A stretch of DNA of 64,000 bases, taken from the NCBI GenBank assembly GCA_903900705.1, contig CAIUOG010000179.1, positions 1 through 64,000 of the forward strand. The letters run 5' to 3'. Origin of the DNA: an uncultured Acidobacteriia bacterium. Lineage in GTDB: Bacteria; Acidobacteriota; Terriglobia; Bryobacterales; Bryobacteraceae. Both the position numbers and the translations under genes were made by a program. The notes under the pieces were generated by a model. It searched no databases and was not told the DNA's origin. It saw only the letters and a list, made by a program, of their open reading frames with translations. This document shows positions 18,090-27,200 of this stretch, piece after piece. Within the stretch, counting starts at the first letter, position 1. Each line of letters opens with the position of its first letter.

Positions 18090-19043
18090 TTATGAGAGCT
18101 TCGCGGCGGCGAGATAGCCGCGCAGACTGACAACGTCTTTCCTCATCGCGGCGAAGATGTCCGCCTGGCTCATGGTGAGCCCGGTTTTATTGCCTTTTTC
18201 AGCGCCGCCGAGCGGGTACTCGAAATGCAATTGCAGAGGACCGCTGAAGCGCGCGTCCCGCAGCAGGTCGAAGAACTTCGCGAACTTCACCATGCCTTCG
18301 CCGAGGGGCTTCCATTCCGCCGTCCACTGACCCTTCGCGTTCTTCTCCCACAGGAAGTCTTTGATGGCAACGCCGCGCAGGTATTCGCCGGTGATGCGGA
18401 AGCTTTCGATCCAGCCGCCAAAGCCGCCTTCCACGGTGGCGTGGCCGATGTCGTAATTCACGCCGACGAGCTTCGGATCAAAGCCGCTGAGAATCTCGTG
18501 GAGATCCCAGATGGAAGCGCCGACGAGGTCCACACCGGAGTGCGTGTGATACATGGCGGAGGCCTGATATTTCGCGTTCAGAGACGCAAGCTTCGCGACG
18601 CGCGGCCTGAAGGCTTCGATCTGTTTCGCGAGGGGCTTGTCACCGGAGGAACCGGCGGGCGTCCACTTGAAGCCGCCCCACCGGTAGTGATGAATGCCGA
18701 GGTCCGTCATGGTGGCGAGGATGTCATCGGCGAAGGGTGTGTCCGCATCGATGATATCCGTGGTGATCATGGGCACTTCGAGGCCGTGATCACGGAGGAT
18801 TTTGACGAGAGCGGGAAGGTCCTGACGGACGCGGGCGGGTTCGACGTGGCCTTTGGCGCGGACGGCCAGATCGACGCCATCGAAACCGATTTCCTTACAG
18901 CCTTTGGCGAGGGCTTCTCCTTCGAGAAATTCGAGGTGTTTCGAGAAGATCGCGATTTTGAGTTTGGGCGCGGCGGGCTGGGCGCTGAGCGTGCTGCCGG
19001 CGGCCAGGGCGGCGGCGGACTGGAGAAGGGTGCGACGGGTCAT
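18090..19043 (-). CDS. Tat-exported sugar phosphate isomerase/epimerase-like TIM barrel
   Basis: Second xylose isomerase-like TIM barrel in the window, 317 residues. Start at ATG 19043 (MTRRTLLQSAAALAAG), which opens with a twin-arginine-type signal ending LSAQP. Barrel features include LKIAIFSKHLEFL, IGFDGVDLAVR, VPMITTDIID, SAMYHTHSGVDLVG, LVGVNYDIGHATVEGG and GVAIKDFLWEK; His, Asp and Glu residues in these strands are positioned as in metal-dependent members. It is the last gene of an operon behind a ribose-type ABC importer (28-bp gap), which suggests processing of the same imported polyol or sugar. Substrate unknown. Confidence 0.87.
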   Translation of the reverse strand: MTRRTLLQSAAALAAGSTLSAQPAAPKLKIAIFSKHLEFLEGEALAKGCKEIGFDGVDLAVRAKGHVEPARVRQDLPALVKILRDHGLEVPMITTDIIDADTPFADDILATMTDLGIHHYRWGGFKWTPAGSSGDKPLAKQIEAFRPRVAKLASLNAKYQASAMYHTHSGVDLVGASIWDLHEILSGFDPKLVGVNYDIGHATVEGGFGGWIESFRITGEYLRGVAIKDFLWEKNAKGQWTAEWKPLGEGMVKFAKFFDLLRDARFSGPLQLHFEYPLGGAEKGNKTGLTMSQADIFAAMRKDVVSLRGYLAAAKLS

Positions 19044-19071
19044 ACGGCTCCTTTGATTCGTTATGGAAGTT

Positions 19072-20010
19072 CTAGACGGCCCGGCGCTTGCGGACTTCAT
19101 CGAGAGTGACGGCGAGGATGATGACGGAGCCGATGATCACCTGCTGCCAGTAGTTCGAGATATTCAGCAGGTCTGCGCCGTTCGAAAGCAGACCCATGAT
19201 GAACGCCCCGATGAGTGTGCCGATGACGCTGCCTTCACCGCCGTTGAGACTGCCGCCGCCGATGACGACGGCGGCGATGGCCTGGAGTTCGTAGCCCTGG
19301 CCGGCGGTGGGCTGGCCGGTCATCAGGCGGGAGGCTTCGATCATGCCGGCGAGGCCGGTGAGAGCGCCGCCGATGGCGTAGACGGCGGTGATGTGGAAGT
19401 CGACGGGGATGCCCGCGTAGACCGACGCGATTTTATTGCTGCCGATGGCGAAGGCGTAGCGGCCGAGGCGGGTGTGTTCGAGAACCACGTGGACGATGAC
19501 GGCGCAGATGACGAGCATCCAGGCGACAAAGGGAATGCCGAGCAGGCTGCCTTCGCCCAGGAATGAGAAGCCGGCGGGGATTTTGTGGACCGGCAGACCG
19601 TTGGAAAAGATGAGGGAAGCGCCGCGGTAGATGCCCAGCGTGCCAAGCGTCACGACGAAGGGCGGGATGCGCAGACGCGTCACGAGAAGGCCGTTCAGGA
19701 AGCCGCAGAGCATGCCGACGGCGATGCCGATGAGGACGCCGACGGCGATGGGGAAACCCCGTTCGAGGGCCATGGTGCCGATGAGTCCGCTGAGGCCGAG
19801 AATGGAGCCGACAGAGAGATCGATGCCGCCGGAGATGATGACGATGGTCATGCCGAGCGCCATGGTGTTAAACACGGCGGTCTGGCGGGCAACGCTGGTG
19901 AGATTGTTCGCCGTGAGGAAGTAGGGCGAGGCAATCGACAGCGCCACAAAGAGAATAATGAGACTGAGAAACGGCAGCAGCCGCTGGAGCATCGCTTTAT
20001 TGATCTTCAT
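19072..20010 (-). CDS. rbsC: Ribose/xylose-type sugar ABC transporter permease
   Basis: Inner-membrane permease of the RbsC/XylH family, 312 residues with about nine hydrophobic segments. Family markers are LTSVARQTAVFNTMALGMT followed by IISGGIDLSVGSILGLSG near the N-terminus, GVLIGIAVGMLCGFLNGLLV, PPFVVTLGTLGIYRG and a C-terminal VIGGGSLNGGEGSVIGTLIG. It lies 15 bp after the ATPase gene. The carbohydrate-binding protein normally encoded in such operons is absent here. The gene symbol denotes family, not proven substrate. Confidence 0.92.
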   Translation of the reverse strand: MKINKAMLQRLLPFLSLIILFVALSIASPYFLTANNLTSVARQTAVFNTMALGMTIVIISGGIDLSVGSILGLSGLIGTMALERGFPIAVGVLIGIAVGMLCGFLNGLLVTRLRIPPFVVTLGTLGIYRGASLIFSNGLPVHKIPAGFSFLGEGSLLGIPFVAWMLVICAVIVHVVLEHTRLGRYAFAIGSNKIASVYAGIPVDFHITAVYAIGGALTGLAGMIEASRLMTGQPTAGQGYELQAIAAVVIGGGSLNGGEGSVIGTLIGAFIMGLLSNGADLLNISNYWQQVIIGSVIILAVTLDEVRKRRAV

Positions 20011-20025
20011 GGGCCTTTGTTATTT

Positions 20026-21516
20026 TCATGCGGCCGTTTCCATGACGGCCAGTTTCATAATCTGTTCCTGCGTGCAGCCGCGCGGCAGTTCGCCGGAGAG
20101 GCGGCCCTGGCGCATGACCAGGATGCGGTCCGCCACATGCATCAGTTCGGGCAGTTCGGAGCTGACCATGAGGATGGCGGCGCCGGCGCGGGCCAGTTCA
20201 CTCATGAGTTCGAAGACTTCCGCTTTGGCGCCGATGTCGATGCCGCGCGTGGGTTCGTCGAAGAGGAAGATGCGCGACTCGCGGAAGAGCCACTTCGCGA
20301 TGACGACCTTCTGCTGATTGCCGCCGCTGAGGGTGCCGGCCAGCTGCGCGGGCGAGGCGGCTTTGAGACGCATTTTGCCGCCGAGTTCGGCGGAGCGCGC
20401 CGTTTCGGATTTGAGATCGAGAAAGCCGAAATTGCTGATGCGTTCCACGTTCGCCATGGTGACGTTGTAGCCGATGGGAAGGCGGAGCGCGAGGCCGGAG
20501 ATCTGCCGGTCTTCCGTGACCAGCGCGATTCCGGACTGCACGGCGTCGCGCGGACTGGTGAGCCGGGCGGGCTTGCCTTCGATGAGGATTTCGCCGGAAT
20601 CGACAGGGTCGACACCGAAGATGGCGCGGCAGAGTTCGGTGCGGCCCGCGCCGATGAGGCCCGCCATACCGGTGATCTCGCCCTGGCGAAGGGTGAGCGA
20701 GATGTTTTTGAGCCTGGAAGCTTCCACCGAAACGTTGCGGACCTCGAGGAGCGGCGCGCCGGGCGTGAGGTGGTCGCGTTGGTAGATCTGCGCGACTTCG
20801 CGGCCCACCATGTGGCGGATGAGCTGGTCTGTGGGGATGTCCGCGAGGTTGCCTGTGTGAACGGCGCCGCCATCGCGCAGGACGGTGACGCGGTCGCCGA
20901 TGACGCGCAGTTCATCCATGCGGTGCGTGATGTAGATGATGCCCATGTTGCGGGCCTTGAGGTCACGCACGATGCGGAAGACCTGCCGGGTTTCAGAATC
21001 GGAAAGCGAGGAAGTGGGTTCGTCGAAGATGAGCAGGCTGGAGCCGTGCTGGATGGCGCGGCAGATTTCCACCATCTGGCGGCCGGCGGGGCTGAGGCGG
21101 TCCACACGCCATTCGGCCTGCAGCGGGAAGCCGTACTGTTCGATGAGGTGGCGGGCCTTTTCCGTGATGGCGCGGCGGTTGACCCAGCCGAAGGAGTTGC
21201 GCTCTTCGCGGCCGAGGAAGATGTTTTCGGCCACGGTCATGTGGGGAGCCAGCAGAGACTCCTGATTGACCATGGCGATGCCGATGGCGGCGGCTTCCGA
21301 CGGACTGCCGAGGAAGACTTCGCTGCCGTTCCAGAGCATTTTGCCGGCGTCCCGGCGGACAATGCCGGCCACGATCTTCATGAGCGTGGATTTACCCGCG
21401 CCGTTTTCGCCCAGCAGAAGATGCACTTCTCCCGCATTGACCGTGAGGTTGCCGCCACGGAGCGCGGTGACGCCGCCAAAGCGTTTTTCAATGTCCTGGA
21501 GTTCGAGGAGTGGCAA
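20026..21516 (-). CDS. rbsA: Ribose/xylose-type sugar ABC transporter ATPase (two nucleotide-binding domains)
   Basis: Cytoplasmic ATPase of the RbsA/XylG/MglA family, 496 residues, with two tandem ABC domains. Domain 1 has Walker A GENGAGKST (near residue 36), a degenerate signature LSPAGRQMVEICRA and Walker B LLIFDEPTSSL. Domain 2 has the usual degenerate P-loop GLIGAGRTELCRA, signature LSGGNQQKVVIAKW and Walker B IFLFDEPTRGIDIG. The start codon appears to be TTG at 21516, because no in-frame ATG or GTG lies closer to the conserved LLELQDIEKRFGGVTAL. First gene of the operon, divergent from the kinase gene with 35 bp between starts. Confidence 0.93.
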   Translation of the reverse strand: MPLLELQDIEKRFGGVTALRGGNLTVNAGEVHLLLGENGAGKSTLMKIVAGIVRRDAGKMLWNGSEVFLGSPSEAAAIGIAMVNQESLLAPHMTVAENIFLGREERNSFGWVNRRAITEKARHLIEQYGFPLQAEWRVDRLSPAGRQMVEICRAIQHGSSLLIFDEPTSSLSDSETRQVFRIVRDLKARNMGIIYITHRMDELRVIGDRVTVLRDGGAVHTGNLADIPTDQLIRHMVGREVAQIYQRDHLTPGAPLLEVRNVSVEASRLKNISLTLRQGEITGMAGLIGAGRTELCRAIFGVDPVDSGEILIEGKPARLTSPRDAVQSGIALVTEDRQISGLALRLPIGYNVTMANVERISNFGFLDLKSETARSAELGGKMRLKAASPAQLAGTLSGGNQQKVVIAKWLFRESRIFLFDEPTRGIDIGAKAEVFELMSELARAGAAILMVSSELPELMHVADRILVMRQGRLSGELPRGCTQEQIMKLAVMETAA

Positions 21517-21551
21517 CGGGGTTAGTTTATCGTAGATGTAAATCGCAACGC

Positions 21552-24494
21552 ATGACGCACAGGTTCACCGACGCACAATGGAAGCGGCTACAGGAACTTT
21601 ACACCGCCGCCAGCGTGCTGGATGAGCCGTTGCGGGACGAGTTTCTGCGGCGGGAATGCGCGGGCGACGCGGCGCTGGAACAGCGTGTGCGGGGCCTGCT
21701 GAATCCCGAGGGGATGACGGCGACGAGCCCGGTGGGCGCGGGGCTTCGGTCGGCGGCGGCGGCGGAACTGGGGCCGATTGCGGGAGACCGCATCGGGCCG
21801 TGGGAAGTAGTGCGGCAACTGGGGCGCGGGGGTATGGGGACCGTGGTGCTGGCGGTCCGCGCGGACGACCAGTACCGGCGGCAGGTGGCGATCAAGCTGA
21901 TCCACGCGCCGCTGGCGGGTCCGGAGATGCTGGCGCGCTTTCGGTCTGAACGGCAGATTCTGGCGAATCTGGACCATCCGAATATTGCGCGGCTGCTGGA
22001 CGGCGGCGCGACACCGCAGGGCATGCCGTACGTGGTGATGGAGTACGTGGATGGCAGGACCATCGACGTCTACTGCGTGGAGCACAGGCTGCCGGTACGG
22101 GCGCGGCTGGAGCTGTTCCGGCAGCTGTGCGACGCGGTGACCTGCGCGCATCGCAATCTGGTGGTGCATCGCGATATCAAGCCGGCGAACGTGCTGGTGA
22201 CGAAGGAGGGCACGGCGAAGCTGCTGGATTTCGGCATTGCGAAGCTGCTGAGCGAGGATGACGGCACTCCGCGAACCGTGGTGCTGACCCAGGTGCATGA
22301 GCGCCTGATGACGCCGGATTACGCGAGCCCGGAGCAGGTGATGGGGCAGGCGATCACGACCGCGACCGACACGTATTCGCTGGGCGTGCTGCTGTATGAG
22401 CTGCTGACCGGCAAGCGCCCGTTTCAGCTGGCGATGACGAGCGCGGTGGAGATGCAGCGGCTGGTCTGCGATACGGAACCGCCGCGGCCGAGCCTGCGGG
22501 CGGCGGGGATCGACCCGGATCTGGACAACATTGTGCTGATGGCGATGCGGAAGGAGGCGTCGCGGCGGTACGGGTCCGTGGAGCAGTTTTCTGACGACAT
22601 CCGGCGGTATCTGGAAGGGTTTCCGGTGCTGGCGCGGGAGGACTCCTGGCGGTACCGGGCGGGCAAGTTCGTGCGCCGGCACCGGCTCGCCGTGGGGGCG
22701 GCTGTCGCGCTGGCGGTGATCATCGTGGGTTTCGCGGCGGGCATGGCCCTGCTGGCGCGCAGAGTGTCCGCGGAACGCGATATCGCGCTGACGGAAAGAC
22801 GCAAGGCGGAGCAGGTGTCACAGTTCCTGATCGATTCGTTCCGGGTGGCGGACCGGAGCGGGCAAAAGGGCCGCACGGTGACGGCGCAGGAGGTGCTGGA
22901 CCGGGGTTCGGAGCGCATCTTCCGGCAGCTCACGGACCAGCCTTCCGTGCGGGCCAAGATGATGAACACGATGGGCGAGGTGTATGAGAGCCTGGGCCTG
23001 TATGACCGCGCGCAGGCGCTGCTGACGAATGCGTTGGCGGTGCGGCGGAAGACGGGCGCGGGCGCGGATGTGGCGGAGAGTCTCTCGTCTTTGGGCGAAC
23101 TGGTGGAGACGCGCGGGGACTACGCGGCGGCGGAGGCTTACTACCGCAATGCGCTGGCAACGCAGAGGCGCATTGCGGGCGACGACAGCGCGGCGGTGGC
23201 GGAGATGCAGGCGCGGCTGGGGACGGTGCTGGGGTTGCGCGCGCAGGTGGCGGACGCGGAACGGCTGCTGCAGGCGTCACTGGCGGCGCGGAAGAAGCTG
23301 TTCGGGCCGAAGAGCGCGCCGGTGGCGGACAGTCTGGCGCGGCTGGGGCGGTTTCGCGGCAGTCAGGAGAAGTTCGCAGAGGCCGAGCCGTATTTCCGTG
23401 AGGCACTGGCGATCCGGAGGACGGCGCCGGGCGCGGATGATCCGGACACGGCGGCGAGCATCAATGATCTGGCATCACTGCTGAATACGCTGGGCAAGGG
23501 CAGTGAAGCGGAGGCGCTGGACGAGGAGGCGCTGGCGCTGCACCGGCGGCTGTACGGGGATTCGCACATCCTTGTGGGCGAAGATCTGGCCACTCTGGCG
23601 GTGCTGCGCTTCAACGCGGGTGACTATCCGGGGGCGATCACGCTGAACCGGCAGGCGATTGAGATCTTCCGGAAGGCGCTGGGTCCGGAGAGTCCGCAGC
23701 TGGCGGATGCGATGACGGAATTGTCGAATGCGCTGCTGCGGATGGGGGTGCTGCCGGAGGCGGAGGCGCAGATCCGGGCGGCGCTGGCGATGTATTCGAA
23801 GATGCTGGGGGAACATCATCCCTCGACCGCGAACGCGGTGCACAACCTGATCAATGTGCTGCATGACAAGGGTGATTTTGCGCAGGCGGAGAAGCTGAGC
23901 CGTGAGCTGGTGGCGTGGCAGCGGAAGACGGATGCGACGAGTCCGGCGCTGGCGTTTAATCTGGCGGGGCTGGGCGGTTTGCAGCGGGCGGCGGGGGATT
24001 TCCGGGGGGCGGACGAGTCGTTTCGCGAGGCGCGGCCTCTGTTCCTGCGCGCCTTTGGCGAGAAGCATCCGATGTATGGGCGGGCGCTGGCGAGCCTGGG
24101 GCAGAACCGGATTGCGCTGGGGGATCTGAAGGGCGCGGAAGAGCTGCTGGGGCAGTCGCTCGCGATCCTGCGGCAGGCGGCGAAGCGGAGTCCGCTGGAT
24201 CTGAGCTATCCGCTGGTGGGGCTGGCCGAGACGTATCTGAAGCAGGGGCGCGCGGCGGAGGCGGAGAAGGCGGCGCGGGAGGCGGTGGAGCTGCGGCGGG
24301 CAACGGTGGTGGCGAATGATGCGCGGCTGGCGATTGCGGAAAGTTTGCTGGGCGGGGCGCTGGCGGCGCTGAAGCGGAATGATGAGGCGCTGGAACTGCT
24401 GGAGCGGAGCCATCGGAATTTGCTGAAGTTGCGGGCGGAGAAATCGCTCCAGGGGGAATTGCGGCGGCTGGAGGATTTTAAGAGGGGGCGGTGA
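21552..24494 (+). CDS. Membrane Ser/Thr protein kinase with C-terminal TPR repeats
   Basis: Eukaryotic-type kinase of the PknB class, 980 residues. Start at ATG 21552 (MTHRFTDAQWKRL). A ~75-residue N-terminal helix region precedes the kinase domain: glycine loop GRGGMGTV (91-98), catalytic Lys115, HRDIKPAN (206-213, Asp208) and DFG (226-228), all intact. A transmembrane segment lies at ~379-402. The outer part is a long array of tetratricopeptide repeats (~440-960, with recurring A-E-AL and LA-LG patterns), a likely protein-interaction sensor. This layout is abundant in Acidobacteriota. It is divergent from the sugar importer, but no functional link can be shown. Confidence 0.95.
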   Translation: MTHRFTDAQWKRLQELYTAASVLDEPLRDEFLRRECAGDAALEQRVRGLLNPEGMTATSPVGAGLRSAAAAELGPIAGDRIGPWEVVRQLGRGGMGTVVLAVRADDQYRRQVAIKLIHAPLAGPEMLARFRSERQILANLDHPNIARLLDGGATPQGMPYVVMEYVDGRTIDVYCVEHRLPVRARLELFRQLCDAVTCAHRNLVVHRDIKPANVLVTKEGTAKLLDFGIAKLLSEDDGTPRTVVLTQVHERLMTPDYASPEQVMGQAITTATDTYSLGVLLYELLTGKRPFQLAMTSAVEMQRLVCDTEPPRPSLRAAGIDPDLDNIVLMAMRKEASRRYGSVEQFSDDIRRYLEGFPVLAREDSWRYRAGKFVRRHRLAVGAAVALAVIIVGFAAGMALLARRVSAERDIALTERRKAEQVSQFLIDSFRVADRSGQKGRTVTAQEVLDRGSERIFRQLTDQPSVRAKMMNTMGEVYESLGLYDRAQALLTNALAVRRKTGAGADVAESLSSLGELVETRGDYAAAEAYYRNALATQRRIAGDDSAAVAEMQARLGTVLGLRAQVADAERLLQASLAARKKLFGPKSAPVADSLARLGRFRGSQEKFAEAEPYFREALAIRRTAPGADDPDTAASINDLASLLNTLGKGSEAEALDEEALALHRRLYGDSHILVGEDLATLAVLRFNAGDYPGAITLNRQAIEIFRKALGPESPQLADAMTELSNALLRMGVLPEAEAQIRAALAMYSKMLGEHHPSTANAVHNLINVLHDKGDFAQAEKLSRELVAWQRKTDATSPALAFNLAGLGGLQRAAGDFRGADESFREARPLFLRAFGEKHPMYGRALASLGQNRIALGDLKGAEELLGQSLAILRQAAKRSPLDLSYPLVGLAETYLKQGRAAEAEKAAREAVELRRATVVANDARLAIAESLLGGALAALKRNDEALELLERSHRNLLKLRAEKSLQGELRRLEDFKRGR

Positions 24495-24603
24495 GGGGCG
24501 GAGGGATTCCGAGATCAGCCCGTCCCAAAAATACCGCAGCACGGAGCCGTACCGTTTCAGGTCGATTTGAACCGCCAACTTGCGGTCGCGTAAAACCACC
24601 GTA

Positions 24604-24633
24604 AATCTAATTCCGGGCGCATCATGTTGTCAA
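24604..24633 (-). promoter_or_regulatory. Possible minus-strand promoter antisense to the kinase gene
   Basis: In the 177-bp gap between two convergent genes, TTGACA (plus positions 24628-24633) and TAGATT (24604-24609) are 18 bp apart on the minus strand, reading into the 3' end of the kinase gene. The next minus-strand gene is 3 kb away, so any product would be antisense. The rest of this gap shows no other feature. Confidence 0.25.
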
Positions 24634-24671
24634 CAAAAATTGGAGCGGCGTGAAGGGTCGCCAGAATGTCT

Positions 24672-25622
24672 TCATTGGGGCGTGCGTGAAGCCGAACCAC
24701 CGGCGTCCATCAATCGTATACTCTGTTCAATCAGCTTCCCATTTTCCTCCCAGACCTCCCCCGAGCCTTCCCATTCAATCGAGAACCAGCCTTTGTAACC
24801 CGCTGCCACCGCAATTGCGAAGGTGCGGGCGAGATCGACGCGGAAGGTATTCTTGCCGTCCACTTCGGAATCCTTCACGTGCGAAATATTGTACGCGCGG
24901 CGGAACATGGCGGTGACGGCTTCGTAGTTGAAATTTTCATCATTCTTCAGCATGGAGTTACAGAAGTCCGGCAGGGCGCGGAGCCAGGGGGTTTGGGCGG
25001 CGTCGAGAACCCTGGCGATGAAGAACGCGTCTTCGGTGGCGGGGTCGTCATTTTCGAGATTCACGACGACATCCCGCCGTTCGCCGTACGCCGCGATGGC
25101 GCGGAGAGTTTCGGTGGCCAGGGCGACATCCGGCGGGAAGTCTTTGCCACCCTGGATGTGCACGCGGATGCTGGGGCAATCGACGGCGACGGCGATGTCG
25201 ATCCACTTCTTCGCGTTGTCGAGGGCGAGGGAGCGGCGGGCGGGATCGGGATCGTAGACGCTGACGCCGATGCTGGTGGGGATGTTGACGATGCGGGAGC
25301 CGGCGGCTTTGACGGCGCGGCGGAGGTCAGCCAGCGCTTCGGGTTCGGTGGAGGGGAAATGCTGGCCGAGGAGTTCCACGGCGTGAATGTTGTAGCGGCG
25401 GGCCATTTGCGCGGCGAAGTCGCGGAGGGGGATGAGGGTGGTTTGGGGCACGCGGGCGCGGTTGCGCGGCGTGTCGATGAGGGACCGGAAGGAGTACGAC
25501 GCGATGGCGAGCCGTTCGCGCGGGGTGGTGGGGAAGACGCGGCGGGGCGGCGCGGCGCGGGCGAGAAGGGGCGCGGCGAGCGACAGCACGAATGCGCGGC
25601 GGTTCGTCATGGGGTTCGTCAT
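24672..25622 (-). CDS. Exported sugar phosphate isomerase/epimerase-like TIM barrel
   Basis: Third xylose isomerase-like TIM barrel of the window, 316 residues. Two in-frame ATGs (25622 and 25610) are possible; either gives a signal of twin-arginine character (NRRAFVLSLAAPLLARA). Barrel strands include LAIASYSFRSL, IHAVELLGQHFPS, GVSVYDPDP, SIRVHIQGGK, VVVNLENDDP and NISHVKDSEVDGKN, ending KGWFSIEWEGSGEVWEENG; the Glu/Asp/His set fits a metal-binding centre. Monocistronic, convergent with the kinase gene and starting 23 bp from the divergent ABM gene. Substrate unknown. Confidence 0.86.
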   Translation of the reverse strand: MTNPMTNRRAFVLSLAAPLLARAAPPRRVFPTTPRERLAIASYSFRSLIDTPRNRARVPQTTLIPLRDFAAQMARRYNIHAVELLGQHFPSTEPEALADLRRAVKAAGSRIVNIPTSIGVSVYDPDPARRSLALDNAKKWIDIAVAVDCPSIRVHIQGGKDFPPDVALATETLRAIAAYGERRDVVVNLENDDPATEDAFFIARVLDAAQTPWLRALPDFCNSMLKNDENFNYEAVTAMFRRAYNISHVKDSEVDGKNTFRVDLARTFAIAVAAGYKGWFSIEWEGSGEVWEENGKLIEQSIRLMDAGGSASRTPQ

Positions 25623-25645
25623 GACGCTGAATTTACACTACGGAC

Positions 25646-25972
25646 ATGCGCAAGCCCCCTTACTATGCGGTGATTTTCAGCTCTGTGCTGCGCGAGGACG
25701 CAAAGGAGTACGGCGAGACGGCGGACCGGATGGTGGAACTGGCGGCGGGCATGCCGGGGTATCTGGGAATCGAGAGCGCGCGGGGCGCGGATGGGTTTGG
25801 GATCACGGTGTCCTACTGGGAGACGGAGGCGGATATCGCGCGCTGGAAGCGGGAGGCGGAGCACCGGATCGCGCAGGACCGGGGCCGGAGCGAATGGTAT
25901 CTGCGTTATGACCTGCGGGTGGCGAAGGTGGAGCGGGCTTACGGAATGCCTACTCCGACTTTGGAGCCATAA
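25646..25972 (+). CDS. Antibiotic biosynthesis monooxygenase (ABM) domain protein
   Basis: Small dimeric alpha+beta barrel protein, 108 residues, of the ABM family, which includes heme-degrading and quinone-type monooxygenases as well as proteins of unknown role. Visible features are an N-terminal strand YYAVIFSSV, the helix YGETADRMVELAA, the GYLGIES strand, and the hallmark ISYWETEADIARWKREAEH-like block (here VSYWETEADIARW) followed by WYLRYDLRVAKVERAYG. It overlaps the 3' end of the convergent gene by 23 bp. The substrate cannot be inferred. Confidence 0.85.
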   Translation: MRKPPYYAVIFSSVLREDAKEYGETADRMVELAAGMPGYLGIESARGADGFGITVSYWETEADIARWKREAEHRIAQDRGRSEWYLRYDLRVAKVERAYGMPTPTLEP

Positions 25973-26582
25973 CGCGCGCGCCGAGGGCTCCGCCGGCGGC
26001 GCAGATTCCCACCACGGCGACAAAGGCGAAGAGGAGCGAGAAGAGCAGTCCGGCGGCCAGCATGGGCGGGTCATTGACGATCTGCGCCATGCGGGGGTCC
26101 TGCTGGACCATGAGGTCTGTGAATTCCTTGCCGGCGAAGACGATGGAGAGGGTGAAGACGATCGCCATGCTGACGAAGGCGAGGACGCCGGTGATGGAGC
26201 CGAGGCGAGCGCCGGCGGAGACGCTGAGCGTGGCGCCGGTGAGACGGCGGTAGAGGATCACACCGACCCAGCCCGCGCCGAGCCACCAGATGAGGAAGAG
26301 GATGTTGACGACCGGAATCATGTCGAGCAGCATGATGGCGAGCGACATGAGGAAGCCGACGCGCAGGGCGACGGGATTGCTGAAGCTGACGGGCAACTGA
26401 GCGAGTTTGGAGACCTGCTGAACGAGGCGCGGGTCCGGCTGGAGCGGGGGTGGCTCCACGGGCGGGGCTTCGAAGACTTCTATGGCTTCGTCAGCCGTCA
26501 GTTCGCGCGTCGGGCGGCCACAGCGATGGCAGAACCGGGCGTCTTCCACGAGCTTTGTTCCGCAGGTACAGTAATCGGGCAA
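25950..26582 (-). CDS. Zinc-ribbon membrane protein
   Basis: Unassigned 210-residue protein. The N-terminus carries a zinc-ribbon of CxC...CxxC type (YCTCGTKLVEDARFCHRCG, Cys5, Cys7, Cys18, Cys21). A proline-rich linker (PPVEPPPLQPDP) and three to four transmembrane segments follow: LRVGFLMSLAIMLLDMIPV, ILFLIWWLGAGWVGVILY, GVLAFVSMAIVFTLSIVFA and LLFSLLFAFVAVVGICAAGG. Such proteins are common in Acidobacteriota and are usually annotated only as zinc-ribbon domain proteins. It starts 5 bp after the stop codon of the next gene upstream, so the two probably form an operon. Confidence 0.82.
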   Translation of the reverse strand: MPDYCTCGTKLVEDARFCHRCGRPTRELTADEAIEVFEAPPVEPPPLQPDPRLVQQVSKLAQLPVSFSNPVALRVGFLMSLAIMLLDMIPVVNILFLIWWLGAGWVGVILYRRLTGATLSVSAGARLGSITGVLAFVSMAIVFTLSIVFAGKEFTDLMVQQDPRMAQIVNDPPMLAAGLLFSLLFAFVAVVGICAAGGALGARVMAPKSE

Positions 26583-26587
26583 TGCCT

Positions 26588-27121
26588 TTAGTTTGACGCA
26601 GGGTCTCCGACGGTGGCAACTCCGATGTGTGTGCCGTCATTCTTCTCCTGAATGGCGACGATGCGTTTCTGGCCGCCTTCCTTGAATTCGAAGCGCGTGG
26701 AACCGTCGCGTTCGGTGACGATGACCCAGTTGGGGAGCTGGGCGCGGTACCAGGCGAGGACCTTCGAAGGCGGGTCGGGCGTGAGGAGAGAACCGCCGCT
26801 GACGGCGAGGCCTTTGTCGGTTTTGCCGTCGGCGGAGGTCCACTCGAAGGTTGCGCCGCCGGTGTCTTTGGTGCGCTTTGCGCCGGGGTAGAGGGGCAGG
26901 CCGAGAGTGGCGGGGTCGAGATTTTCGTGGGCGCGGATATTGATGCGACCGGCGGGGGTTTCGATGGCGACGTCGTCTCCGCCGTTGTGTTCACGGGTCT
27001 CGACGTGGACGTTGCGGGCGACGTAGAGGCCGCCGACAACGAGGAGGGCGATGATGGCGAGGAAGATAAACAGCAGGGTGCTGAGGATACCGCCGCGGCG
27101 CGTATGGTGCGAGGTTTTCAC
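26588..27121 (-). CDS. Membrane-anchored hypothetical protein
   Basis: I do not recognise a named family. The 177-residue product has a short basic N-terminus, one transmembrane segment (~12-33, LSTLLFIFLAIIALLVVGGLYVA is the hydrophobic stretch in part) and an exported domain. The exported domain contains LPLYPGAKRTKDTGGATFEW, then KVLAWYRAQLPNWVIVTE and KRIVAIQEKNDGTHIGVATV. The pattern PLYPGA followed by an AWYRAQLP helix and two strands recalls small exported proteins that lack a known function. It precedes the zinc-ribbon gene by 5 bp, and its 5' region lies close to the divergent dehydrogenase gene (79 bp between starts). Confidence 0.75.
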   Translation of the reverse strand: MKTSHHTRRGGILSTLLFIFLAIIALLVVGGLYVARNVHVETREHNGGDDVAIETPAGRINIRAHENLDPATLGLPLYPGAKRTKDTGGATFEWTSADGKTDKGLAVSGGSLLTPDPPSKVLAWYRAQLPNWVIVTERDGSTRFEFKEGGQKRIVAIQEKNDGTHIGVATVGDPASN

Positions 27122-27200
27122 GGGAAGGCCTTTCAGGAATATTGTTACGCAGAAAGCGCGCGGCGTGTTCGCGCGGAAAGGCGTGTTAGTTTTGCCAGTG

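Noticed and set aside
19585-21525. 646-codon plus-strand frame across the sugar ABC genes
   Set aside because: The rbsC and rbsA families on the minus strand have intact motifs; this frame is Asp/Glu/His-rich and featureless.
23475-24599. 374-codon minus-strand frame opposite the kinase-TPR gene
   Set aside because: The first ~35 residues look protein-like but the rest is Arg/Gln/Pro-rich shadow. I kept only the possible promoter upstream as a weak finding.
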